A stretch of DNA of 21,684 nt from Lachnospiraceae bacterium (GTDB lineage: Bacteria > Bacillota > Clostridia > Lachnospirales > Lachnospiraceae), in contig CAAGRP010000261.1 of the NCBI GenBank assembly GCA_900772685.1, positions 1 through 21,684 on the forward strand. Reading direction: 5' to 3'. The translations under genes were made by a program, and so were the position numbers. Within the stretch, counting starts at the first letter, position 1; every line of letters starts with the position of its first letter. Shown here piece by piece: positions 1 to 7,631 of the stretch. The notes under the pieces were generated by a model, which saw nothing but the letters and a program-made list of their open reading frames with translations, ran no database searches and was not told the origin of the DNA.

Positions 1-150
1 AGACACGCTGCGTTTCCTACTCGCTGCACTCGCTTATCCACTCAGGCTCCTGCGCAAACTCGCCCTGCGGGCTCAGACATGCGCCCGCCTTCGTTGCTAA
101 AGTGCAGCTCTCTACGGAAGCCTCGCTATCGTCTGTGCTTGCATATCATC
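1..150. repeat. GC-rich non-coding element, probable dispersed intergenic repeat
   Basis: This stretch is visibly richer in G and C than the AT-rich DNA that follows and is full of short related words (CTCGCTGCACTCGCTT, GCCCTGCGGGC, TGCGCAAACTCGCC). One frame on the plus strand stays open from position 1 to about 243, but its translation is rich in Arg, Pro, Ser and His, has no ribosome binding site and resembles no family I know. The style matches intergenic elements I associate with Lachnospiraceae genomes, but that is memory-based inference; copy number cannot be seen here. It may extend past the left edge. Confidence 0.4.
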
Positions 151-311
151 ACCATTCGCAGTGAATTACATATTTATCATTATTCGCATTGCAGCATAAG
201 AACAAAGTTTGAAAAGGGGTTCGAACTCATTTTCTTTTGCTGACTAAACTTTTTTAAGAAGTAATTTTACCGGACGTGTTTCGGATGAATTTTGACACAG
301 GAATTTATTTG
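151..311. other. AT-rich gene-free spacer
   Basis: I see no gene, RNA or convincing regulatory site here. It joins the GC-rich element to the mscL terminator. A TTGACA at 292-297 followed 18 bases later by TAAAAA could be read as a weak plus-strand promoter, but it would only transcribe antisense to mscL, so I do not call it. Confidence 0.5.
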
Positions 312-351
312 TAAATAAAAAAACGAGGCTTCCGTATATGCGATAGCCTCG
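312..351 (-). terminator. Intrinsic terminator of mscL
   Basis: Read on the minus strand, the arm CGAGGCT (351-345) pairs perfectly with AGCCTCG (330-324), enclosing a 14-base loop that can add a small inner UCG/CGG helix. The 3' arm runs straight into seven T residues (323-317). It begins about 20 bases past the mscL stop, as expected for a Rho-independent terminator. On the plus strand there is no T tract, so it works in one direction only. Confidence 0.88.
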
Positions 352-369
352 TGATTGGGTTCATATGGG

Positions 370-807
370 TTATGCTTCCGTCTCCTTTGGAAGATCAGAT
401 GTGCAGTGAGCACATTTTGTTGCTTTTATCGGTATCTGACTGAAACAATACGGACATTCTTTTGTGGTAGGTTCTGCAGCAGCCTCTTCTTTTTTTGTTT
501 TTTCGTGGAACTTGTTGATTGCTTTAACAACCAGGAAAATAACGAATGCTACAATTATGAAGTTGATGATAGCGGCTATGAAAGTACCAAGGGCAAGAAC
601 AGGAGCCTCTTCGCCGGCACCAAGGGCTATATTCCACTGCTCAAAGCTGATACCGCCGGTAATGATCGATATAAGCGGCATGATAATGTCGTTTACAAGA
701 GATGTAACAATAGCCGTGAAGGCTGCACCGATGACCATGCCGACGGCAAGATCTATAACGCTGCCTCTTGCAATAAATGTTTTAAATTCGTTTATCAATT
801 TTTTCAT
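370..807 (-). CDS. mscL: Large-conductance mechanosensitive channel MscL with C-terminal zinc ribbon
   Basis: MscL is a homopentameric membrane channel that opens under high membrane tension to release solutes during hypo-osmotic shock. The 145-residue product begins with the amphipathic N-terminal helix and the classical TM1 pore segment (about residues 15-45, including the glycine/alanine-rich MVIGAAFTAIV and the NDIIMPLI end), a periplasmic loop (50-70) and TM2 (about 72-98). After a charged cytoplasmic helix it carries CPYC (118-121) and CAHC (132-135), a four-cysteine zinc ribbon not present in the E. coli or Mycobacterium proteins. The start is ATG preceded by AGGAGG (815-820 on the plus strand, spacing 7). 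It is monocistronic, with its own promoter and terminator. The channel assignment is certain; the role of the zinc ribbon is unknown to me. Confidence 0.96.
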   Translation of the reverse strand: MKKLINEFKTFIARGSVIDLAVGMVIGAAFTAIVTSLVNDIIMPLISIITGGISFEQWNIALGAGEEAPVLALGTFIAAIINFIIVAFVIFLVVKAINKFHEKTKKEEAAAEPTTKECPYCFSQIPIKATKCAHCTSDLPKETEA

Positions 808-842
808 CTAAAAACCTCCTGAAATTCCGTATGGTAATAAGT

Positions 843-871
843 ATAATACCAACACTGTATTGTAACTTCAA
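843..871 (-). promoter_or_regulatory. mscL promoter (SigA-type, extended -10)
   Basis: On the minus strand a -35 box TTGAAG (871-866) is separated by 17 bases from a -10 box TATTAT (848-843). The -10 is preceded by TGG, giving an extended -10 (TGn). Transcription would start near 836, about 30 bases before the mscL start codon, leaving a short leader that contains the AGGAGG site. Confidence 0.75.
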
Positions 872-950
872 GGACGAATTTTCCAACCTGAAATCGGTCT
901 ATATCAGAGTTTTATTAAATGCCATATATTTTTTGTAAGATAAAAATCAA

Positions 951-1034
951 TGCAGATAAGAATTTGATCAAAAAATAATGCAGATAAGAATTTGATCAAA
1001 AAATAATGCAGATAAGAATTTGATCAAAAATAAA
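951..1034. repeat. Three tandem 28-bp repeats, each with a TTTGATCAAA palindrome
   Basis: Units occupy 951-978, 979-1006 and 1007-1034. The first two are identical; the third has lost one A in its A-run. Partial units flank the array (ATCAA before it, TACAGATAA after it). Each unit contains the 10-bp perfect palindrome TTTGATCAAA, so the palindromes recur every 28 bp, a little under three helical turns. The array lies between the divergent mscL and dgt genes and codes for nothing. It could be replication slippage or a multi-site operator; the sequence alone does not decide. Confidence 0.9.
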
Positions 1035-1095
1035 TACAGATAAAAAAAGGAAATAAGATTTTGTGACAGTATATTAGTTTTAGAGACGGTTTTTG

Positions 1096-1104
1096 TGTGA
1101 TACT
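1096..1104 (+). promoter_or_regulatory. Possible -10 region for the dgt-dnaG-rpoD operon
   Basis: TGTGATACT fits an extended -10 (TGn plus GATACT) about 25 bases before the dgt start. No good -35 box stands at the right distance (around 1076-1081). A promoter must lie between the tandem repeats and 1121, because mscL diverges from here, but the exact site is uncertain. Confidence 0.3.
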
Positions 1105-1130
1105 GACTAAAATATCTATCGGAGGAAGCC

Positions 1131-2138
1131 TTGAACATAAGAGAGATCAATGAAGAAAAAGAATATTCGGTTCTGAGTCCGTATGCGACGCACAGCCGTG
1201 AATCAAAAGGTCGAAGGATCGAAGAGGAAGGGTGCGAGATAAGGACTGCGTTTCAAAGAGACAGAGACAGGATACTTCATTGCAAGTCTTTCAGGAGGCT
1301 TAAGGATAAAACACAGGTCTTTCTTGCACCGCAGGGTGATCATTACAGGACGAGACTTACGCATACACTGGAGGTATCGCAGATTTCAAGGACTATAGCC
1401 AAGGCCTTATCCCTCAATGAGGATCTTGTAGAGGCTATAGCATTGGGGCATGATCTTGGTCACACTCCGTTCGGACATGAGGGAGAAGCCGTACTTGATA
1501 AGGTCAGTACCTGCGGATTCAGGCACGCGGCTCAGAGCTTGAGAGTGGTGGACGTGCTTGAAAAAGAGGGACAGGGCCTCAATCTGACGTGGGAAGTGAG
1601 AGACGGAATACTGAACCACAGGACATCCGGAAATCCTTCTACGATAGAGGGGCAGGTCGTAAGACTCTCGGATAAGATCGCATACATACATCATGACATG
1701 GATGATGCATCAAGGGCGGGGATCATATCCGAGGATGATATCCCTATCACCTTAAGGATGACGCTTGGTGCTACCTGCAAGGAGCGTCTTGATACAATGA
1801 TAAAGGATGTTGTGGAACACAGCATAGGAAAGCCGGATATCATACAGTCTGACAAGATCAGAGAAGCCATGATGAGCATGCGCAGGATAATGTTTGAAAA
1901 TGTATATACGGCGGGAGTCGCCAAAAAGGAAAATATCAAGGTCGAGAGGATGCTTTCTGCGCTTTATGAATATTATATAGAAAGACCGCAGGAAATGTCA
2001 TATGAATACAGGAAGCTGATGGATGACGGAGAGGATATATCAAGAGCGGTCTGTGACTATATTTCAGGAATGACAGATCAGTATGCGATCCATATATTCA
2101 ATGATATATATGAGCCGCACGGATGGATGATGTATTAA
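1131..2138 (+). CDS. dgt: Deoxyguanosinetriphosphate triphosphohydrolase-like HD hydrolase
   Basis: Members of this family cleave dNTPs, typically dGTP, to the deoxynucleoside and tripolyphosphate. The 335-residue product shows the HD-domain metal ligands in order: H78 in RLTHTLEV, H107-D108 in GHDLGHTPFGHEGE (with H111 and H116) and D181 in LSDKIAY. The N-terminal RTAFQRDRDRILHCKSFRRLKDKTQVF block is a family hallmark; the length fits the short Dgt-like subgroup (about 330-450). The start is TTG: GGAGG at 1121-1125 stands five bases upstream and no in-frame ATG lies nearby. The gene heads the operon and ends 15 bases before dnaG, a common clostridial pairing of dNTP control with primase. True substrate specificity within the dNTPases cannot be read from sequence. 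Confidence 0.93.
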   Translation: MNIREINEEKEYSVLSPYATHSRESKGRRIEEEGCEIRTAFQRDRDRILHCKSFRRLKDKTQVFLAPQGDHYRTRLTHTLEVSQISRTIAKALSLNEDLVEAIALGHDLGHTPFGHEGEAVLDKVSTCGFRHAAQSLRVVDVLEKEGQGLNLTWEVRDGILNHRTSGNPSTIEGQVVRLSDKIAYIHHDMDDASRAGIISEDDIPITLRMTLGATCKERLDTMIKDVVEHSIGKPDIIQSDKIREAMMSMRRIMFENVYTAGVAKKENIKVERMLSALYEYYIERPQEMSYEYRKLMDDGEDISRAVCDYISGMTDQYAIHIFNDIYEPHGWMMY

Positions 2139-2153
2139 GCCGGAAAGGAAATA

Positions 2154-3923
2154 ATGAGATATTCTGAGGATTTTATCGAGAGGGTCAGAGCCGGAAATAA
2201 TATAGAGGATGTTATCTCCGGTTATGTAAAGCTTCAAAGGAAGGGAAGCTCATATATGGGGTTGTGTCCGTTCCATAACGAGAAGACCCCGTCGTTTTCA
2301 GTGCATCCCGCAAGGCAGACCTATCATTGCTTCGGCTGCGGAGCGAGCGGAGATGTTTTTAATTTCCTTATGGAATATGACAAGCTCAGCTTTCAGGAGG
2401 CCGTAAGGACGCTTGCGGTAAGAGCGGGAATTGAGATCCCGAATGAGGAGCTTACGGGAGAACAGAAAAAAGAAGCCTCTGAGAGATCAAGGCTTCTTGA
2501 TATACAAAAAGAGGCTGCAAAATTCTATTTATATAAGCTTCATTCACCGGCCGGAAGGACCGCAATGGAGTATTTGAAAAAAAGAGGACTTTCGGACGAG
2601 ATAATAAAGGGCTTCGGGCTCGGATATTCGGGGAAAGACAGGAACGGCCTGTATCCTTATCTTAAGAAAAAAGGATATACGGATGCGCTTTTGAAGGAGT
2701 CGGGGCTTTTTACATGGGATGAAAAAAGATCCGTTATGAATGATAAATTCTGGAACAGGGTCATGTTTCCTATAATGGATATAAACCGGAAGGTCATAGG
2801 CTTCGGAGGAAGGGTGTTCGGTGACGCAAAGCCCAAATACCTTAATTCGCCAGAGACGAAGCTGTTTGATAAAAGCCGCAATCTTTACGGCCTGTATGCT
2901 GCCAGATCATCAAGACAGAAGCAGATAATCATATGCGAGGGCTACATGGATGTAATAAGCATGCATCAGGCGGGTTTTACCAATGCCGTTGCATCGCTTG
3001 GAACAGCACTGACATCGCAGCAGGCTGCACTTCTGCACAGATATACAAAGGATGTGCTTCTATTGTATGACAGCGATGAGGCCGGGGTCAAAGCCGCTCT
3101 TCGGGGAATACCGCTTTTAAGAAATGCGGGACTTAATTCAAAGGTGGTGAACCTGAAGCCGTTTAAGGATCCTGATGAGCTTTTAAAGGCCAAAGGGCAT
3201 GATGAGCTTGCGGACAGGATAGAAAAGGCCGAAAACGGATTTATGTTCGAACTGCGGATACTTTATGAGAACAGTGATATTAAGGATCCTCAGGGTTCGA
3301 GTGCTTTCTACCACAGCGCAGCCGAACGTCTGATGACATTTACGGATGAAATAGAGCGGAACAGCTATATAGAGGTCGTATCAAGGACCTATAACATACC
3401 GCAGGATGTGCTGAAAAGGCAGATCTCAAAGCTGGCGATGAAGGGAGCGGTTCCTAAAGAAGAGCTTATGGTTTCCGATAAGCCGTATAAGAAAAGGGAA
3501 AAAACACAGCTTGGAGACAAGGCTGAAAAAACTCTTCTTTCGTGGCTTTGCAAAAAACCGGAGCTTTGGAAGGAGGCTGCATCGGAAATAACACCCGGTG
3601 ATTTCGGGATGCCGATGAACAGGGATATAGCCGAGAGACTGTTTAAAATGTATACGAAGGGTAATTTCAATCCCGTGTCGATATTAAACAGATTTGAGGA
3701 GAGCAGCGAAAGATCCGAGGCTGCATCTATAATAGAGGGAGCATTGCTTCCCGAAAGAGAAGAGGATATTTATAAGGCTGTAAGGGAGGCTGTACTTGTT
3801 GTTAAGGAAGCCGCGCTTAAAAGAAAAGCCGAAAATATAGATCCGACAGATATGTCGGCACTGCAGGAGTTGATGCAGGATAAAAAGAAACTCGAGGAGC
3901 TGAGAAAAAATATTATAAGGTGA
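2154..3923 (+). CDS. dnaG: DNA primase DnaG
   Basis: Primase makes the RNA primers that start Okazaki fragments and works with the replicative helicase at the fork. The 589 residues are close to the usual 600. The N-terminal CHC2 zinc finger is complete (C38, H41, C59, C62 within CPFH and CFGC). The RNA polymerase core follows, with the basic LNSPET segment near 229-235 and the TOPRIM motifs EGYMDV (E262) and YDSDEAG (D306, D308). The region after about 430 is the variable helicase-interacting domain. The start ATG follows a GGAAAGGAA stretch. The gene lies between dgt and rpoD, recalling the classic macromolecular-synthesis operon without rpsU. Confidence 0.97.
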   Translation: MRYSEDFIERVRAGNNIEDVISGYVKLQRKGSSYMGLCPFHNEKTPSFSVHPARQTYHCFGCGASGDVFNFLMEYDKLSFQEAVRTLAVRAGIEIPNEELTGEQKKEASERSRLLDIQKEAAKFYLYKLHSPAGRTAMEYLKKRGLSDEIIKGFGLGYSGKDRNGLYPYLKKKGYTDALLKESGLFTWDEKRSVMNDKFWNRVMFPIMDINRKVIGFGGRVFGDAKPKYLNSPETKLFDKSRNLYGLYAARSSRQKQIIICEGYMDVISMHQAGFTNAVASLGTALTSQQAALLHRYTKDVLLLYDSDEAGVKAALRGIPLLRNAGLNSKVVNLKPFKDPDELLKAKGHDELADRIEKAENGFMFELRILYENSDIKDPQGSSAFYHSAAERLMTFTDEIERNSYIEVVSRTYNIPQDVLKRQISKLAMKGAVPKEELMVSDKPYKKREKTQLGDKAEKTLLSWLCKKPELWKEAASEITPGDFGMPMNRDIAERLFKMYTKGNFNPVSILNRFEESSERSEAASIIEGALLPEREEDIYKAVREAVLVVKEAALKRKAENIDPTDMSALQELMQDKKKLEELRKNIIR

Positions 3924-3930
3924 GGAAGAC

Positions 3931-5100
3931 ATGAGCGAAAAAGAAAACAACGAAAAGATTGAAAAAGAAAAGATCGATAAAGAAAAGCTGCTGGCTCATA
4001 TGAAAAGTCTTATCGATATAGGCAAGAAGAAGGACAACCTTCTTACCATGCAGGAGATCAAGGATTACTGCAAGGATCTGAATTTCAGTCCGGAGCAGAT
4101 AGACAAGATCCGCAAATATCTCGAAGAGCACGGAATAGACGTTATCGAGGTAGCAGACATGGAGTCGGATGCGGAATTTGACAACATGCTGTTGTTAAAG
4201 GATGACGATCTGGAGCTTGATGAGGAGGATATCGATGTTGAAAATATCGATCTGTCCGTACCTGAGGGAGTGGGTGTTGAGGATCCGGTCCGCATGTATT
4301 TAAAGGAGATAGGAAAGGTTCCGCTTCTTTCTGCGGAGGAAGAGATAGAACTTGCAAAGAGGATGGAAGAGGGAGACGAAAAGGCTAAGCAGAGACTTGC
4401 GGAGGCTAACCTCAGGCTTGTTGTTTCCATTGCAAAGAGATATGTGGGAAGAGGAATGCTTTTCCTTGATCTTATCCAGGAGGGAAACCTCGGACTTATC
4501 AAGGCGGTCGAGAAATTCGATTACAGAAAAGGATATAAGTTTTCTACATATGCAACATGGTGGATTCGTCAGGCCATAACAAGAGCCATCGCGGATCAGG
4601 CAAGGACGATCCGTATACCTGTACATATGGTGGAGACGATAAATAAGCTCATCAGGGTATCCAGACAGCTGCTTCAGGATCTCGGACGTGAACCTACTCC
4701 GGAGGAGATCGCAGAGCAGATGGACCTCGGAGTAGACAGGGTAAGAGAGATCCTTAAGATCTCACAGGAGCCCGTTTCACTTGAGACGCCTATCGGAAAA
4801 GAAGAGGACAGCCATCTCGGTGATTTTATACAGGATGACAATGTACCGGTTCCTGCCGATGCCGCAGCGTTTACTATGCTCAGGGAGCAGCTCGAAGAGG
4901 TACTTGGAACCCTTACCGAAAGAGAGCAGAAGGTGCTGAGACTCAGATTCGGTCTTGATGACGGAAGAGCAAGGACTCTTGAAGAGGTAGGAAAAGTATT
5001 CAAGGTCACAAGGGAACGTATAAGACAGATAGAAGCAAAGGCTTTAAGAAAGCTCCGCCATCCGAGCAGGAGCAAAAAATTAAGGGATTATCTTGAGTAA
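3931..5100 (+). CDS. rpoD: Primary sigma factor SigA (RpoD)
   Basis: SigA directs RNA polymerase to housekeeping promoters such as the TTGACA/TATAAT types found in this window. The 389 residues contain a region 1.1 (about 17-75), an acidic linker (about 78-112), region 1.2 from VEDPVRMYLKEIG (116), region 2 with the -10 reader FDYRKGYKFSTYATWWIRQAI (196-216), region 3, and region 4 with a helix-turn-helix (about 349-372, RERIRQIEAKALRKLRHP) that reads the -35 box. Length matches Firmicute SigA. The gene follows dnaG by seven bases, with GAGGA as ribosome binding site, and overlaps the next gene by eight bases, so it is co-transcribed with both. Confidence 0.98.
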   Translation: MSEKENNEKIEKEKIDKEKLLAHMKSLIDIGKKKDNLLTMQEIKDYCKDLNFSPEQIDKIRKYLEEHGIDVIEVADMESDAEFDNMLLLKDDDLELDEEDIDVENIDLSVPEGVGVEDPVRMYLKEIGKVPLLSAEEEIELAKRMEEGDEKAKQRLAEANLRLVVSIAKRYVGRGMLFLDLIQEGNLGLIKAVEKFDYRKGYKFSTYATWWIRQAITRAIADQARTIRIPVHMVETINKLIRVSRQLLQDLGREPTPEEIAEQMDLGVDRVREILKISQEPVSLETPIGKEEDSHLGDFIQDDNVPVPADAAAFTMLREQLEEVLGTLTEREQKVLRLRFGLDDGRARTLEEVGKVFKVTRERIRQIEAKALRKLRHPSRSKKLRDYLE

Positions 5101-5821
5101 TATGCCTGAGGCAACAAAAAATAAGCTTCCGCCGCTTTCCGAAAGGATGAGGATTGCGGCGGATATGATAACAAAAGGAAATACCGTGGCGGATGTAGGC
5201 TGTGATCACGGATATATATCCGTTTATCTTTGTATGATGGATATTGCGCCATATTGCATTGCCTCAGATATAAATAAGGGACCGCTTGACGCCGCAAAAA
5301 GAAATGCAAAGCAGTTTTCAATCGAAGACAGGGTTGAAACAAGACTTTCAAACGGACTTGAAAAATATAAGCCGGGAGAGGTTAAGAGCATTCTTATAAC
5401 CGGAATGGGCGGAAATCTTATCGCAAAGATACTTAATGACGGGAAAGAAGTCACATTGTCGGCAGAAGAACTCATACTGGAGCCGCAGTCGGAGCATTAC
5501 ACGGTGCGAAGAGCGCTGTCTGAGCTTGGCTTTGATATAGTTGACGAAGCCATGGTAGTTGAGTGTGGTAAGTATTATCCCGTGATAAAGGCAGTCAGGG
5601 GAAGCGGTAAAAGTCTTGCAGAGACAGAGCTTATCTACGGGCCGTGTCTGATAAAAAATAAAGACCCCATGCTTAAAAGGTATCTCGATAAAGAGAAGAA
5701 AAGGCTCACGGCCATAAGAGAAAGTCTTAACAGCAATAAAAGCAGGGCTTCGGCCGGAAGATATGACGAAATTGAAAAAGAACTTATAAATATAAAAAAA
5801 GCGGAAGAACTGATGAAATGA
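5093..5821 (+). CDS. trmK: tRNA (adenine(22)-N1)-methyltransferase TrmK
   Basis: TrmK methylates N1 of A22 in the D-loop region of bacterial tRNAs using S-adenosylmethionine. The 242-residue product has a Rossmann methyltransferase fold: SAM motif I is DVGCDHGYI (34-42), the acidic residue of motif II is in ASDI, and the family-specific ITGMGG (102-107) and LEPQSE (129-134) motifs follow. A charged C-terminal helical pair, probably coiled coil, ends the protein. The likely start is TTG at 5093, five bases after AAGGGA (5082-5087) and inside the end of rpoD; ATG at 5102 is the alternative. Its place just after rpoD is conserved in Firmicutes. Confidence 0.94.
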   Translation: MSNMPEATKNKLPPLSERMRIAADMITKGNTVADVGCDHGYISVYLCMMDIAPYCIASDINKGPLDAAKRNAKQFSIEDRVETRLSNGLEKYKPGEVKSILITGMGGNLIAKILNDGKEVTLSAEELILEPQSEHYTVRRALSELGFDIVDEAMVVECGKYYPVIKAVRGSGKSLAETELIYGPCLIKNKDPMLKRYLDKEKKRLTAIRESLNSNKSRASAGRYDEIEKELINIKKAEELMK

Positions 5822-6399
5822 ACAAAGGTTTGAAGATAATACTGGCATCCGGATCGCCTAGAAGAAAGGAACTGCTGGAGCAGATAGGCATAGAACCTGT
5901 CATATGCCCTAGCGGAGTCGATGAAGATACCGACATAACGAGCCCGCGAGCACTTGTTGAGGAGCTTTCCTGCAGAAAGTGCCTTGACATTGCGGAGAAA
6001 ACAGAGGACGGGATCGTAGTCGGAGCAGATACCGTTGTAGCGATAGATGATGAGATCCTCGGAAAACCCAAGGATGCAGAGGATGCAAGGTATATGCTCG
6101 AAAGGATACAGGGGAAAACTCATCATGTATATACCGGAGTTACCATCGCAAAGCGTGAGGACGGAAGACTCGCAGACAAAGTCACCTTCAGTGAAAAAAC
6201 AGAGGTGCATGTAGCAGGTATGACAGACGGGGAAATCGATGACTATATCGCGACAGGAGAGCCGCTTGACAAAGCCGGAGCATACGGAGCCCAGGGAGGC
6301 TTTGCAAAGTTTATAGAAGGCTTTAACGGCGATTACTGTAACGTAGTGGGGCTGCCGGTAGCGGCACTTTATAAAAATATTAAGAAGATAACGGGCTGA
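5818..6399 (+). CDS. maf: Maf-family nucleoside triphosphate pyrophosphatase
   Basis: Maf proteins hydrolyse non-canonical or modified nucleoside triphosphates (dTTP, UTP, m5UTP and similar, depending on subfamily) and were first seen as septum-formation inhibitors when overproduced. The 193-residue product shows the substrate-loop motif ASGSPRR (10-16), VGADTVV (68-74) with its catalytic aspartate, and GKPKD (82-86), as well as the later GEPLDKAGAYGAQG segment. This composition fits the YhdE-type dTTP/UTP subgroup, but I would not fix the substrate. The start codon overlaps the trmK stop (ATGA), indicating translational coupling. Its insertion between trmK and the Nif3-like gene departs from the usual trmK-nif3 adjacency. 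Confidence 0.95.
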   Translation: MNKGLKIILASGSPRRKELLEQIGIEPVICPSGVDEDTDITSPRALVEELSCRKCLDIAEKTEDGIVVGADTVVAIDDEILGKPKDAEDARYMLERIQGKTHHVYTGVTIAKREDGRLADKVTFSEKTEVHVAGMTDGEIDDYIATGEPLDKAGAYGAQGGFAKFIEGFNGDYCNVVGLPVAALYKNIKKITG

Positions 6400-6405
6400 G
6401 ATCAT

Positions 6406-7188
6406 ATGAAATGTAAAGAGATAATAGGACTGATCGAAGAACAGTATCCTGTAAGTTGCGCGGAGGACTGGGACAATCCGGGACTTATCGCAGGCGATGA
6501 TGAGAGCGAAGTGAAAAAGATCTTGGTAGCACTCGATGCTACGGATGAGGTTATAGAGCAGGCCTGCCTGCAAAAAGCGGAGCTTCTTATAACCCACCAT
6601 CCGATGATATTCGGATCCGTAAAACAGATAAATAACAGAACGGTAACGGGTCGCAGGATATTGAAGCTTATAAGAAACGGTGTTTCATGCTATGCGATGC
6701 ACACTAATTTCGATGTAAGAGGAATGGCTAAGCTCAACGAGGAGCAGCTTGGGCTTAGGGAGACTGAACCGCTTTATCCTACAGGTGAAAATGATGGATG
6801 CCCGGAAGGAATAGGCAGGATCGGATATCTTGCAGAGCCTGTTTCCTATATTGAACTTGCCGAGCTTGTGAAAAAAGCAATGGGCATTGATTCCGTAAGA
6901 TGCTACGGAAGCACCGATAAAAAGATCGAAAAAGCAGCAGTGTGCGGAGGCTCGGGAAGAAGTATGGTAAGAGCCGCGATAGAAAAAGGCGCGGAAGTGC
7001 TCATAACAGGAGATATAGATTATCATACCGGACTTGATGCATATGCAGAGGGTCTGCTTATAATAGATGCCGGACATTTCGGCACGGAGCATGTCTTTTC
7101 CGAATTTATGACAAATGAACTTAAGAAGCTGTGTCCTAAGTGCGAGGTGACAGCGGCAGCGCAGACATCACCTTTTACGGTAGTATAA
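6406..7188 (+). CDS. Nif3-like dinuclear metal protein (YqfO/DUF34 family)
   Basis: This family forms toroidal hexamers with a dinuclear metal site in each subunit; its biochemical role is unsettled (GTP cyclohydrolase I-like and metal-handling roles have been proposed). The 260 residues hold the metal-binding motifs: ITHHP with H64-H65, MHTNFD with D103, and DAGHFGTEH with H224 and E228. The protein is the short form, lacking the PII-like insert that makes Bacillus subtilis YqfO about 370 residues. It begins seven bases after maf with weak spacing and closes the dgt-dnaG-rpoD operon; I see no clear terminator before the rnpB promoter 30 bases further on. Confidence 0.93.
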   Translation: MKCKEIIGLIEEQYPVSCAEDWDNPGLIAGDDESEVKKILVALDATDEVIEQACLQKAELLITHHPMIFGSVKQINNRTVTGRRILKLIRNGVSCYAMHTNFDVRGMAKLNEEQLGLRETEPLYPTGENDGCPEGIGRIGYLAEPVSYIELAELVKKAMGIDSVRCYGSTDKKIEKAAVCGGSGRSMVRAAIEKGAEVLITGDIDYHTGLDAYAEGLLIIDAGHFGTEHVFSEFMTNELKKLCPKCEVTAAAQTSPFTVV

Positions 7189-7220
7189 GGAAAAGCGTTG
7201 AAATATCTTTAGGGAAGGAT

Positions 7221-7249
7221 TTGACACAAAAATGCAAACAAGTTAAGAT
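7221..7249 (+). promoter_or_regulatory. rnpB promoter
   Basis: A consensus -35 TTGACA (7221-7226) is followed after exactly 17 bases by a -10 TAAGAT (7244-7249). Transcription would begin near 7256-7257, a few bases before the P1 helix of RNase P RNA. A perfect -35 box suits a highly made stable RNA. Confidence 0.85.
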
Positions 7250-7256
7250 TGATTTG

Positions 7257-7600
7257 CGTTTTGAGCAGAGCGTGTGATCGCGGCTGGCCCTTTTGGGTCA
7301 GGTGAGGAAAGTCCGGGCTTCGAAGGGCAGGATGCCGGATAACGTCCGGCGGAGGTGACTCCCGGGAAAGTGCAGCAGAAATATACCGCCCGAAAGGGTA
7401 AGGGTGAAAAGGCAGTGTAAGAGACTACCGCCATCCTGGTAACAGGGTGGGTCCATGTAAACCCCATCCGAAGCAAGATCAGACAGAAAACCATGCGGCG
7501 GCCCGTCGCGTTTTCGGGTAGATCGCTTGAGGCTGCAGGTAACTGCAGTCCTAGACAGATGATCACACTAGACATAACCCGGCTTACAGCTCTGCTCATA
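7257..7600 (+). ncRNA. rnpB: RNase P RNA component
   Basis: This is the catalytic RNA that removes 5' leaders from pre-tRNAs. The ends pair as helix P1: GAGCAGAGC (7263-7271) with GCTCTGCTC (7589-7597), a perfect 9-bp stem. Universal core segments appear in order: GAGGAAAGTCC (7304-7314), a GTGCAGCAGAAAT..ACCGCC block (about 7370-7390), GGGTAAGGGTGAAAAGGC (about 7396-7413) with AGAGACTACCGC, AGACAGATGATCAC (7553-7566) and TAACCCGGCTTACAG (7575-7589). The general architecture looks like class A rather than the Bacillus class B, but I did not fold it. No T-tailed hairpin follows before mtnA, whose start is only about 35 bases away. Confidence 0.96.
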
Positions 7601-7631
7601 ATATGAGGATTTATTGCAGGAGGAAACAAAA

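Noticed and set aside
208..230. TTCGAAC flanked by GGGG, like a tRNA T-loop
   Set aside because: The flanks do not form a 5-bp T stem and there is no acceptor, D or anticodon arm around it; TTCGAA is simply a palindrome.
1..243. Open plus-strand frame from the left edge
   Set aside because: Composition is not protein-like, no start signal is visible and the GC-rich part reads as a repeat element.
292..321. TTGACA with a TAAAAA 18 bases later, plus strand
   Set aside because: It would only drive RNA antisense to mscL; the -10 is poor and the bases belong to the A/T run of the mscL terminator.
951..1034. Possible CRISPR array (28-bp repeats)
   Set aside because: The units are directly abutting with no spacers between them, and there are no cas genes.
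5635..6600. Long minus-strand open frame of 321 codons
   Set aside because: It lies opposite trmK, maf and the Nif3-like gene, which have full conserved motifs; the minus-strand translation is Cys/Tyr/Phe-rich and matches nothing.
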